Assembly: GCA_024405645.1 (NCBI GenBank) | Contig: JAKSOJ010000065.1 | Location: 1 to 6,944 of the forward strand | Direction of reading: 5' to 3' | DNA: 6,944 nt | From: Phascolarctobacterium sp. | GTDB taxonomy: Bacteria; Bacillota; Negativicutes; Acidaminococcales; Acidaminococcaceae | In this document: one piece after another, positions 1 through 6,737 of the stretch | Layout: each line of letters starts with the position of its first letter | How positions within the stretch are numbered: the stretch's first letter is position 1 | Translations under genes and position numbers: made by a program | Notes under the pieces: generated by a model | Database searches by the model: none | The model's input: the letters and a program-made list of their open reading frames with translations, nothing else | Told to the model about the DNA's origin: nothing

Positions 1-36
1 AAGGTGAGAAGCGAGTGGCTCCTACTTTGTTACTCG
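1..36 (-). promoter_or_regulatory. Start of an untranslated leader running off the left edge
   Basis: This is the first ~34 nt of the transcript expected from the promoter at 40-68. CGAGT (36-32) can pair with ACTCG (16-12) around a 15-nt loop containing GTAGGAG, and the segment CTTCTCACC follows. No start codon with a plausible Shine-Dalgarno spacing is visible before the window ends, so this reads as a 5' leader rather than coding sequence. From memory only, a hairpin followed by CTCACC recalls leaders ahead of translation-factor operons in Firmicutes. That resemblance is unverified. Confidence 0.35.
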
Positions 37-39
37 AAT

Positions 40-68
40 ATGATACCATACCCTATCCTATATGTCAA
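40..68 (-). promoter_or_regulatory. Strong sigma70/sigmaA-type promoter firing out of the left edge
   Basis: On the minus strand a perfect -35 TTGACA (63-68) is followed after exactly 17 bp by TATCAT (40-45, five of six consensus bases). The base triplet TGG directly before it makes an extended -10. The predicted start is near 33-34, so the transcript runs toward position 1 and leaves the window. The promoter lies just downstream of the stop codon of the 5'-nucleotidase gene ending at 80, so it belongs to the next minus-strand unit to the left. Seen directly: the two hexamers and their spacing. Inferred: activity. Confidence 0.7.
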
Positions 69-79
69 CATATATCTCT

Positions 80-1675
80 TTATTTTTTTATGATGATACG
101 CCCCTGAGCTTCCTTATAGTTTTCTGGAACAATACCACCTAATTCCGTCTTTAAATAATTGACCAAAGCATCGGAATCAATGTACCCAATGCTGCGTGAA
201 TTCTTGGCTGCATAGGGCATAAAGGCTGCGTAAGTATCGCCCCCATTACATTGAAACTCGGTAGCCACAACACTATACTCTGCATTAATATCGAAGGGCT
301 TGCCATTAACAGTTTTGATGGTTACGCGTGCGCCTGGTTTAGCAGGCTTCGAGAAAAGACTACGTGGATATTTTTCTTCTGCTTCAAAAGGAACTGTAGT
401 ATCTACTTCATATTCAACGCCAGCCACTTGTGGAAAGCCTGCGACAGCTACAGGTGTAGAATAGGTAGACGCCTCAATTACCTCTAAAAGAACTGAGCCC
501 GGAATAGTAATTACGTAAAGCTGAGAGTTATAAGGAAGAGCAGCACAGACATTTCCATAGGTAATTGTACCCTTGTTAATGCCCTTACGGATACCGCCTC
601 CGTTGATAAATGCGCAGTCAATATCCTTCCCAGCTAACACATTTGCCTGACGACCTTGCCATAAATAAGCATCAGCAATCAGGTCACCTATTGCCATTTC
701 CTTCGTACGCAAGCCTGGATTACGAGCGCCATCTAAATCAAAGCCAACAGTTGCAACCTTTTTATTCATGGCCTTGGCAACCTTTTCGACAGCTTTATCA
801 ACAAGCTTTTTGACCTTCTGGTCTTCTTCATTAAAACGCCCGTATTTATATGGGTCAGCAACCCATTTCCCATCCTTAAAGGTTACTACGCCAATATTTT
901 TCGTGTAATCACCTGTAGATACATGAATGGAGCCATCCTTTTGAGGCTTGTTCTTCAGCTTGTGATCATGTCCATCTACAAAGACATCGATACCTTTTAC
1001 ATTGGCAAGAATATCTTCAGAAGTTGCATATCCAGTTTTGTTATAAGAACCTATATGGGCAAGAGCAACAATAACATCTGCCCCCGAAGTTTTTAGAAAA
1101 TCTACTTCCTTTTGGGCAGCCTTGATTAAATCCTCATGATCCAAAAATTGCAAACCATAAACATCTTTCGGATTGGTACTTACCAAGGTTTCGGGTGTAG
1201 TCATACCGAATACGCCAATTTTTACATCGCCCTTGGTAATAATTTTACTTGCTGGAGCAAAGGTTTTGCCAGTTGCTTCCACAAGAACATTTGCACAAAC
1301 ATAAGCATATTTAGCTTGTTTCATACGCTCCTGCAAAATATCTTGTCCGTAATCAAATTCATGATTACCAAAGGTTGCAGCATCATAACCAACAGCGTTG
1401 AAAAATTGAATTGCTGTTTTTCCTTTGGAAAGATTGACTAAATTATTATCTTGAATTGCATCCCCTGCATCGACTAAAAGGACATTATAGCCCTTCTTTT
1501 CAAAATCATCCTTCAAGGCCTTGACTGTTGCTAAACCATTTATACCTTCAGCACGTTGGTCATAGCCATGTGTATCATTAGTATGCATGATAACTAATTT
1601 CGACAAATCTGCAGCAAAAACAGATTGACAGACCATTACAGATGCTAATACAAAAGCCGAAAAAATTTTTTTCAT
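80..1675 (-). CDS. Exported UshA-type 5'-nucleotidase / metallophosphatase (paralogue A)
   Basis: Predicted extracytoplasmic 5'-nucleotidase/2',3'-cyclic phosphodiesterase-family enzyme that hydrolyses phosphate from nucleotides. The 531-residue protein is full length for the family. Residues 1-21 form a signal peptide (MKK start, hydrophobic core, VFA|AD cleavage site). The N-terminal dimetal phosphoesterase domain shows HTNDTH (D34, H36), DAGD (D69-D72), GNHE (103-106), H207 and GHDH (235-238). The C-terminal nucleotide-binding domain shows NGGGIR (358-363) and F474 with NGGDTY (477-482). ATG at 1673-1675 is preferred because GGAG (1684-1687) lies 8 nt upstream; an in-frame ATG seven codons further out would add a hydrophilic extension before the signal peptide. 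No LPxTG or membrane anchor is present. It is the last gene of a minus-strand cluster and a close paralogue of the gene at 1748-3346, separated from it by a terminator. No separate promoter is evident in the 72-bp gap, so it probably depends on readthrough. The exact substrate is not determined by sequence. Confidence 0.93.
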   Translation of the reverse strand: MKKIFSAFVLASVMVCQSVFAADLSKLVIMHTNDTHGYDQRAEGINGLATVKALKDDFEKKGYNVLLVDAGDAIQDNNLVNLSKGKTAIQFFNAVGYDAATFGNHEFDYGQDILQERMKQAKYAYVCANVLVEATGKTFAPASKIITKGDVKIGVFGMTTPETLVSTNPKDVYGLQFLDHEDLIKAAQKEVDFLKTSGADVIVALAHIGSYNKTGYATSEDILANVKGIDVFVDGHDHKLKNKPQKDGSIHVSTGDYTKNIGVVTFKDGKWVADPYKYGRFNEEDQKVKKLVDKAVEKVAKAMNKKVATVGFDLDGARNPGLRTKEMAIGDLIADAYLWQGRQANVLAGKDIDCAFINGGGIRKGINKGTITYGNVCAALPYNSQLYVITIPGSVLLEVIEASTYSTPVAVAGFPQVAGVEYEVDTTVPFEAEEKYPRSLFSKPAKPGARVTIKTVNGKPFDINAEYSVVATEFQCNGGDTYAAFMPYAAKNSRSIGYIDSDALVNYLKTELGGIVPENYKEAQGRIIIKK

Positions 1676-1694
1676 AATAAATTCTCCGATATGC

Positions 1695-1734
1695 AAAAAC
1701 GTTCAGAGTACACAAACGCATGCTCTGAACGTTT
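1695..1734 (-). terminator. Intrinsic terminator between the two 5'-nucleotidase genes
   Basis: A perfect 12-bp inverted repeat, AAACGTTCAGAG (1697-1708) and CTCTGAACGTTT (1723-1734), encloses a 14-nt loop. Read on the minus strand the stem ends in a TTTTT run (1699-1695). It lies just downstream of the stop of the gene ending at 1748 and 20 bp before the next start codon at 1675. It should therefore end, or partly end, transcription before the last gene of the cluster. The U-tract is short, so leaky termination (attenuation of the distal gene) is plausible. Confidence 0.75.
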
Positions 1735-1747
1735 CATAAAGCAAATA

Positions 1748-3346
1748 TTATTTAATTTGAATTCTACCTTGAGACTCTTTATAGCGTTCAGGAATTACGC
1801 CGCCCAATTCGGTCTTCAAATAGTTGATGAAAGCGTCGGTATCGATGTAACCAATGCTACGAGAATTCTTTGCTGCATAGGGCATGAAGCCAGCATAGCT
1901 ATCGCCACCATTGCATTGGAATTCCAGTGCTAAAATAGTATATTCCGCTTTAGGATCGAAAGGCTTACCGTTAATGGATTTAATTTGCAGACGGCTACCA
2001 GGTTTAGCAGGTTTATAGTAGGAGCTGCCTTCGTATTGTTCGCCTCTAGCAAAGGGAACAGTAGTATCTAAGGTCATCTCAATGCCTGCAACCTGCGGGA
2101 AGCCACCCATCTCTTCAGGAGTAACGCAGGTAGAGGTTTCCAAAACATTATGGAGAACTTCACCAGGAACGGTAATCACGTAAAGTTGGTTATTATAAGG
2201 CATAATAGCGGATACAGTACCTCTAGTAACCAAACCTTGCTTGATTCCTCCACGAAGACCACCACCATTAATTATAGCAGCATCAATCTTCGGTCCGGTA
2301 ACAGCCATTGCTTGGCGAGCTTGCCACAAAAATGCATCAGCAACCAAATCGCCAAGGGGCATCTCTTGAGTACGAACGCCAGGAACACGTTCACCACTCA
2401 AATCAAAGGCAACCTTAGCAATCTTTTGGTTCATTGCCTTTGCAACCTTTTCAGCCTCTTTGTCTACAAGTTTTTTAACAACTTCGTCTTCGGAATTAAA
2501 GCGACCATACTTGTGAAGATCTGCAACCCATTTACCGTTATCATATTTTACAACACCGATATTTCTGGTATAAGAGCCAGTGGAAACATGGAGTGCGCTA
2601 CCAGGATTTTCAAAATTTTTAACCTTATGGTCATGGCCATCGACAAATACATCAATGCCCTTTACGTTGGCAATAATGTCTTCAGCAGTAGCATAACCAG
2701 CTTTTTTGGTAGAGCCAATATGACCAAGGGCAACAATTACATCACAGCCATCAGCCTTTAATTCATCTACTTGTTTTTGAGCACATTTATACAGTTCTTC
2801 ATGGTCCAAAAATTTCAAGCCGCGAACATTCTTCGGATTGGTGCTTACCAAAGTTTCTGGAGTAGAAAGGCCAAATACGCCAACCTTAACATCGCCCTTT
2901 TGGATAATGGTACTAGGTTTAATGTAGGTTTTGCCAGTTGCTTCAACGATTACATTCGCAGAAACAATATCATACTTCGCTTCTTTAAGTCTTGCTTCTA
3001 AAACCTCTTGGCCATAGTCAAATTCATGGTTGCCAAGGGTTTGAGCATCGTAGCCAACTTCATTAAAGAATTTAATAGCACTTGCGCCTTTGGACATATT
3101 AACAAGATTGTTATCTTGAATTGCGTCGCCAGCATCTACAAGCAGAACATTGTAGCCTTTTGCTTCAAAGTCGTCCTTTAAATCCTTAATAGTAGCCATA
3201 CCATTGATACCATCTGCTCTTTGGTCAAAGCCGTGAGTATCGTTGGTGTGCATGATAATTAATTTAGATAAATCTGCAGCGAAAGCAGAAGAACAAACGA
3301 ATAAAGAGGAAAGTACAAGGCCTGCTAATAATTTCTTAAATTTCAT
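1748..3346 (-). CDS. Exported UshA-type 5'-nucleotidase / metallophosphatase (paralogue B)
   Basis: This second, 532-residue 5'-nucleotidase-family protein has the same two-domain layout as its neighbour and is roughly two-thirds identical to it by eye. Signal peptide residues 1-23 end at AFA|AD. The metallophosphatase motifs are HTNDTH (D36, H38), DAGD (71-74), GNHE (105-108), H209 and GHDH (237-240). The nucleotide-binding domain has NGGGLR (360-365) and F476 with NGGDSY (479-484). All expected metal ligands are intact, so both copies look active. The start ATG has GAGG (3353-3356) 6 nt upstream. The gene begins 21 bp after the stop of the nucleoside-hydrolase-like gene with no terminator between, which suggests cotranscription. 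Expected role: dephosphorylating periplasmic or extracellular nucleotides (possibly also UDP-sugars, as in E. coli UshA) to nucleosides that the upstream hydrolase homologue could then cleave. Substrate preference relative to paralogue A cannot be read from the sequence. Confidence 0.93.
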   Translation of the reverse strand: MKFKKLLAGLVLSSLFVCSSAFAADLSKLIIMHTNDTHGFDQRADGINGMATIKDLKDDFEAKGYNVLLVDAGDAIQDNNLVNMSKGASAIKFFNEVGYDAQTLGNHEFDYGQEVLEARLKEAKYDIVSANVIVEATGKTYIKPSTIIQKGDVKVGVFGLSTPETLVSTNPKNVRGLKFLDHEELYKCAQKQVDELKADGCDVIVALGHIGSTKKAGYATAEDIIANVKGIDVFVDGHDHKVKNFENPGSALHVSTGSYTRNIGVVKYDNGKWVADLHKYGRFNSEDEVVKKLVDKEAEKVAKAMNQKIAKVAFDLSGERVPGVRTQEMPLGDLVADAFLWQARQAMAVTGPKIDAAIINGGGLRGGIKQGLVTRGTVSAIMPYNNQLYVITVPGEVLHNVLETSTCVTPEEMGGFPQVAGIEMTLDTTVPFARGEQYEGSSYYKPAKPGSRLQIKSINGKPFDPKAEYTILALEFQCNGGDSYAGFMPYAAKNSRSIGYIDTDAFINYLKTELGGVIPERYKESQGRIQIK

Positions 3347-3367
3347 TTAGTACCTCTTTTCTAGCAA

Positions 3368-4585
3368 TTAGTCTTCAAGAGCATGCAAATCGCTCATAAA
3401 TTCATAGAAGAGCTTGCCATCTGCTTCCAGAATAATTTCGCCCTTGCCTACGCCCTTAGGAGCTCTATCTTCAGGCCATTGGAAGGTATTGCCATAACCA
3501 TAGCCCCATTCTTCTTGTACTGCGAAATGACGAACTTCTTTCTTTTTGATGATGTCCGGGCAAACCAAAGCTGCAACAGCGATAGGATCCCAAATATATG
3601 CCAAAGTGGTTTCAGGCATGTAGGTTTGTGCTACAGGCAAATCGCGTTTAATGAGTTTAACGATATTGGATTCATGCTTGCCATCATAGTTGTTGATGAA
3701 GGACAAATCTTTTTTACAGAAGGTTGCTGCATCGTGAGGCAGGATGAGAATCTTTTTCCAATTTGCTTGGGAAACAATATTTACAGCAGCAGGATCGTAC
3801 CACCAGTTGATTTCGATTTTGTTCAGAACTTCGCCCGGAGTATCGAATACGCCACCCATAATGGTGATGCCTGCGCAGTTTTCTGCAAAGGTAGGATCTT
3901 TCTTAATAGCATTAGCAACGTTCATGAGGCCACCCAAGGAAACAATCATAACTTCGCCAGGGTATTTCTTAACGGTTTCAACCATGAAAGTGGAGGAATC
4001 CTTTGCTTCGGTCTCTAAAGTGGAAGGTTGCAGGAAATCATCGCTGGTAGCAATCTTTTTAGCCTTGTCGCTCTTCCAGTCACGAGTATAGTTATCAAGG
4101 GACATGTAAGCGCCCATGTAGCCCATAATGCCAACATGATCAGTAATCTTCTTAGCATCCTTGAAGCCTTTCAAGGGCTTGTCGATGCCCATGTAAACAG
4201 GGATATCACGGTAGCCGAGCTCTTCCAGAGTAGCCAAGGTGTCATAGGTACAGCCAGCAACGATATTGTTAGCACCAACGATGGAGATACCTTCCAGTTT
4301 GATGAAACCATATTGATGCAGTTTGAGAACTTCCATCAGAGCAAACCAGTCATCGTTCAAATAGGTCAAGTCAAAGTCCATGATGACTCTTTTGCCTTTA
4401 ACTTCGGGATTTAATTTATATTTTTGGCAGAATGCTTGCCAGCTAGGAGAGTCTTTGTGATAAGTAACAGCAGGAGTAGGTCTTGCAGCGCCTACAACAG
4501 CAGCATCAACGCTAGCGGGTTCGGATACACCAATGCTAACAGCTGCCAACATTGCACCTAATAAAGCAGTATATTTTTTAGTCAT
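3368..4585 (-). CDS. Exported nucleoside hydrolase-like protein (IU-NH family)
   Basis: Predicted inosine-uridine-preferring nucleoside hydrolase-fold protein, 405 residues, expected to cleave the N-glycosidic bond of ribonucleosides to base plus ribose. A signal peptide spans about residues 1-28 (VDA|AV), unlike most cytoplasmic family members of 310-350 residues. Family landmarks in order: an N-terminal calcium-site motif D70-F-D72 then D78-D79, VGANN (103-107), GGLMN (218-222, usually GPLTN), MGG (243-245), E258-I-N260 followed by DP (264-265), and D333-P (332-334 reads WDP, where HDP is usual). Two features are off-consensus: the first motif has no glycine and matches the longer DxDx(5)DD spacing, and the catalytic-type histidine is replaced by W332. 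Hydrolase activity is therefore likely but not certain. Start choice: ATG at 4583-4585 has a perfect AGGAGG (4595-4600) 9 nt upstream; a TTG two codons earlier would sit only 3 nt from it. It is the first gene of the cluster, behind an extended -10 promoter. Confidence 0.85.
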   Translation of the reverse strand: MTKKYTALLGAMLAAVSIGVSEPASVDAAVVGAARPTPAVTYHKDSPSWQAFCQKYKLNPEVKGKRVIMDFDLTYLNDDWFALMEVLKLHQYGFIKLEGISIVGANNIVAGCTYDTLATLEELGYRDIPVYMGIDKPLKGFKDAKKITDHVGIMGYMGAYMSLDNYTRDWKSDKAKKIATSDDFLQPSTLETEAKDSSTFMVETVKKYPGEVMIVSLGGLMNVANAIKKDPTFAENCAGITIMGGVFDTPGEVLNKIEINWWYDPAAVNIVSQANWKKILILPHDAATFCKKDLSFINNYDGKHESNIVKLIKRDLPVAQTYMPETTLAYIWDPIAVAALVCPDIIKKKEVRHFAVQEEWGYGYGNTFQWPEDRAPKGVGKGEIILEADGKLFYEFMSDLHALED

Positions 4586-4624
4586 TTTCAAATGCCTCCT
4601 TATGTAGATATGTACAATAACACG

Positions 4625-4638
4625 ATTATATTATATCA
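4625..4638 (-). promoter_or_regulatory. Candidate extended -10 promoter for the nucleotide-salvage cluster
   Basis: Minus-strand TGATATAAT (4638-4630) is a perfect extended -10 element (TGnTATAAT), and a second TATAAT overlaps it at 4630-4625. The -35 region is poor (TAGGAA at 17 bp spacing), which an extended -10 can tolerate. The predicted start is about 35-40 nt before the ATG at 4585. No operator-like palindrome is obvious beside it. Confidence 0.55.
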
Positions 4639-4749
4639 AACAAATTCCAATATTCCTACTGTTTTCTACCATAGTTTTCTATTCGGAGAGAAAAAAATCT
4701 ATTTTCCCTTCAGATTTGTGAACAAAGTGAGAACTATTGCTATTTATGC

Positions 4750-4795
4750 TTGCATTATAAGGCAATTTGACATATAATCATTCTGTACATGTAAA
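4750..4795 (+). promoter_or_regulatory. Promoter region of the small secreted protein gene
   Basis: Two overlapping solutions are visible. The first pairs TTGCAT (4750-4755) with a perfect TATAAT (4773-4778) at 17-bp spacing. The second pairs a perfect TTGACA (4767-4772) with the weaker TGTAAA (4790-4795), also at 17 bp. Either gives a 5' untranslated region of roughly 55-75 nt before the ATG at 4860, which has GAGGT (4847-4851) 8 nt upstream. Which one is used cannot be decided from sequence. Confidence 0.6.
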
Positions 4796-4859
4796 TATTG
4801 TATTTTCAATTACAGGAATTCATTTCCCAATGATTATTTTTAAAACGAGGTAAATCAAA

Positions 4860-5300
4860 ATGAAAAAAGTATTAACTGCTATGGCACTTGCTGGTGCTAT
4901 GTCTCTTTCCGCTATTTGCTCCGCTGCTGGCGAAGGCGCTCTCCTTACCAAAGAACAAAAAGCTGCTGAAGCTTTTACTGCTGCTGCAACTGGTAAAGCA
5001 GAAGCAACCTATGCAACTGCATCCGCTGGTTTAACTGCTGATTTGAAAGCTAAAGTAGATGAAAAAGCTTTTGGTGAACTGCAAAAACAAATCAAAGAAA
5101 AATTAGGTGCTGCTAAAGAAATCAACTTCCGTGCATTCGAACATTTCAAAGATGGTGACCGTGTAGTATATCTTGGCTCTTTCGCTAAAGAACAAAACGT
5201 TGTTATCACCTATCTTTTCGATTCCACCGCAAAGATTGCTAATTTTGCATTCACACCGGTTAAACCCCAACCCGCACAACAAGCTCCTGCTAAAAAATAA
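4860..5300 (+). CDS. Small secreted protein of unknown function
   Basis: This 146-residue exported protein was not assigned to a family with confidence. Residues 1 to about 22 form a classic signal peptide (MKK start, alanine/leucine-rich core, CSA|A or SAA|G cleavage). C20 is not in a proper lipobox, so a lipoprotein is unlikely. Residues 31-85 are alanine- and lysine-rich and predicted helical. Residues 87-132 have alternating hydrophobics typical of beta-strands (RAFEHF, RVVYLGSF, NVVITYLF, IANFAFTPV). The last 13 residues are a proline/glutamine/lysine tail. The helix-then-sheet pattern with a residue-turnover style N-terminus loosely recalls DUF3887-type (NTF2-like) domains, which is a guess. 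It has its own promoter and Shine-Dalgarno site, is bounded by a terminator, and is divergent from the nucleotidase cluster, so it is probably monocistronic. Repeated GCT, AAA and GAA codons hint at good expression. Confidence 0.85.
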   Translation: MKKVLTAMALAGAMSLSAICSAAGEGALLTKEQKAAEAFTAAATGKAEATYATASAGLTADLKAKVDEKAFGELQKQIKEKLGAAKEINFRAFEHFKDGDRVVYLGSFAKEQNVVITYLFDSTAKIANFAFTPVKPQPAQQAPAKK

Positions 5301-5319
5301 TTTTTAACTATATTAATTA

Positions 5320-5360
5320 AAAATGACCATCATTCATAAGAATGGTGGTCATTTTCTTTT
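5320..5360. terminator. Bidirectional intrinsic terminator between convergent genes
   Basis: A 16-bp stem, AAAATGACCATCATTC (5320-5335) with GAATGGTGGTCATTTT (5340-5355), contains one G-T wobble on a 4-nt loop ATAA. On the plus strand it runs into TTTTCTTTT (5352-5360), ending the small secreted protein gene 19 bp after its stop. On the minus strand it runs into ATTTTTAATT, ending the glycerate kinase gene. One hairpin thus serves both convergent transcripts. Confidence 0.88.
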
Positions 5361-5364
5361 ACTC

Positions 5365-6489
5365 TTATATTTTTAGCAAACGCAAAATATTATCCATAGT
5401 TTGGCTCAAATTCTCTTCGCTCAAGGGTGCAGCCTCACTAAAAGCAAGGGGCTTTTGGTTAATACTAAAGGCAGCAGTCAAACCTCTATGATAAGCATTT
5501 TCTGGTATTCTAGCAATGCTACCAGCAACACATATAACAGGCACCTCTTTGAGTTTAGCACGTTTAATGATACCACAGATAACCTTGCCCATCATGGATT
5601 GCTCATCAAAGCAGCCTTCACCGGTGAATACTACACTGGCATCCTCGAGGATGGTATCAAAGTCCACAGTATCTAAAACTGTTTCGATGCCCATTTGCAA
5701 ATTGCTATTAAAGAAGGCTATCATGCCTCCTCCCATTCCCCCTGCAGCACCTGCACCAGGAACATTGAGGATATCCTTGCCCAAATCTTTTTTAACAACA
5801 GCAGCCAAATGTTCTAGACCTTTATCGAGCATTTGTACTTGCTCAGGATTAGCACCCTTTTGGGGACCAAACACAAAAGCTGCTCCACGCTCACCACACA
5901 AGGGATTATCGATATCGCACATAGTTACAATGGGCAATACTTTGACTTCCGGGGCAAGTGTAGACACGTCGATGCTAACAATATCTTGAAGAGTTTCCCC
6001 CACAGGAACAAAGCTATTACCAGCTAGATCGTAGAATTTGACACCAAGGGCTGCAGCAGCACCACAGCCACCATCATTGGTTGCACTACCACCCAATCCC
6101 ATAATGATACGCTTACATCCTTTTTGGGCAGCAGCAAGCATAAGCTCGCCTACACCATAGGTTGTAGTTTTATGTGCTTGCTTATTATTGCCAACCATGG
6201 GCAAGCCACTTGCAGCAGCCATTTCTATTACTGCAGTTCCATCTGGCAACAGACCATAAAAGCTATCTACCTTTTCACCATAGGGTCCAGCAACCTGCAG
6301 TTTTACAAGTTCGCCCCCCATTGCTTCTAAAAATGCCTGCACACTGCCTTCACCACCATCGGCTACAGGAATACAGGTAACATTGCTACTAGGAAAATGC
6401 TCCTCGATTTTTCTTTGCATGATGGAGCATACCTGCTTGGAAGAAAGGGTTCCTTTATATGAATCTGGGATTACGATAAATTTTTTCAT
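5365..6489 (-). CDS. glxK: Glycerate kinase (GlxK/GarK family)
   Basis: Cytoplasmic glycerate kinase, ATP plus D-glycerate giving phosphoglycerate (2-phosphoglycerate for characterised GarK/GlxK enzymes), which feeds lower glycolysis. The 374 residues match the usual family length of about 370-380. Family motifs in order: PDSYKGTLSS (8-17), PVADGGEGS (41-49), GLGGSATNDGG (131-141), CDIDNPLCGERGAA (191-204), GPQKGA (208-213), PGAGAAGGMGGG (244-255) and FTGEGCFDEQS (288-298), followed by GK (301-302). It has no signal peptide. The ATG at 6487-6489 is chosen because AAGAGG (6497-6502) lies 7 nt upstream and the alignable family start (KKFIVIPDS) begins there; an in-frame start 12 codons earlier has no such support. 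It is transcribed alone, convergent with the small secreted protein gene, and ends at the shared terminator. The symbol follows the family name; no glyoxylate or galactarate genes are nearby to specify the pathway. Confidence 0.95.
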   Translation of the reverse strand: MKKFIVIPDSYKGTLSSKQVCSIMQRKIEEHFPSSNVTCIPVADGGEGSVQAFLEAMGGELVKLQVAGPYGEKVDSFYGLLPDGTAVIEMAAASGLPMVGNNKQAHKTTTYGVGELMLAAAQKGCKRIIMGLGGSATNDGGCGAAAALGVKFYDLAGNSFVPVGETLQDIVSIDVSTLAPEVKVLPIVTMCDIDNPLCGERGAAFVFGPQKGANPEQVQMLDKGLEHLAAVVKKDLGKDILNVPGAGAAGGMGGGMIAFFNSNLQMGIETVLDTVDFDTILEDASVVFTGEGCFDEQSMMGKVICGIIKRAKLKEVPVICVAGSIARIPENAYHRGLTAAFSINQKPLAFSEAAPLSEENLSQTMDNILRLLKI

Positions 6490-6526
6490 GATTAGACCTC
6501 TTGTGCTGCTTTTTCTTTTACTCAAT

Positions 6527-6556
6527 TTTATAACACTATCTCTTTTTTTAAAACAA
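6527..6556 (-). promoter_or_regulatory. glxK: Weak candidate promoter for the glycerate kinase gene
   Basis: On the minus strand TTGTTT (6556-6551) and TATAAA (6532-6527) are 18 bp apart, about 37 bp upstream of the ATG at 6489. The -10 is good and the -35 is weak. The surroundings are very AT-rich, so other combinations are possible. Confidence 0.35.
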
Positions 6557-6634
6557 AAATCTTCACTATTTCCATTAATATTATGTTATTTAAAGCTTAT
6601 TAGATTTATTCCTTTCTTTTTCTTCCTCTACGTC

Positions 6635-6660
6635 CTTTCCCTTGTCCCGTCAAGTGAAAG
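6635..6660. other. Isolated hairpin in the intergenic region
   Basis: CTTTC, one unpaired base, CTTG (6635-6644) pairs with CAAG, one unpaired base, GAAAG (6651-6660), giving 9 pairs around one C-T mismatch and a TCCCGT loop. No T-run follows it on either strand, so it is not a standard terminator. It sits between the glycerate kinase promoter and the right-edge promoter at 6703-6731. The rest of 6557-6700 is AT-rich, pyrimidine-rich sequence in which I see no gene. Confidence 0.35.
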
Positions 6661-6702
6661 AACCAAAGGCAATCGGCACGCTTGATAATTAATAATTGAA
6701 CA

Positions 6703-6731
6703 TTGAGTAAAAAACGCTGTTATGCTATAAT
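6703..6731 (+). promoter_or_regulatory. Strong promoter for the right-edge structured RNA
   Basis: TTGAGT (6703-6708, four of six consensus) is followed after 17 bp by a perfect TATAAT (6726-6731). TG at 6723-6724 makes an extended -10. The predicted start is G6738 or A6739. The sequence changes from AT-rich to noticeably GC-richer right after the start, as expected where a structured transcript begins. Confidence 0.75.
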
Positions 6732-6737
6732 ACCCCT

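Noticed and set aside
1695..1734. Inverted repeat considered as a transcription-factor operator
   Set aside because: The 14-nt loop, position right after a stop codon, and T-run on the minus strand fit a terminator better than an operator dyad.
2150..2761. Long plus-strand open frame (203 codons) inside the second 5'-nucleotidase gene
   Set aside because: It is the antisense shadow of a clearly conserved gene, with no promoter or ribosome binding site and no recognisable domain. The same applies to the 211-codon frame at 3383-4018 and the 157-codon frame at 5516-5989.
4592..4777. Plus-strand 61-codon open frame in the divergent intergenic region
   Set aside because: It covers the promoters of both flanking genes, lacks a Shine-Dalgarno site and has low-complexity, AT-driven composition.
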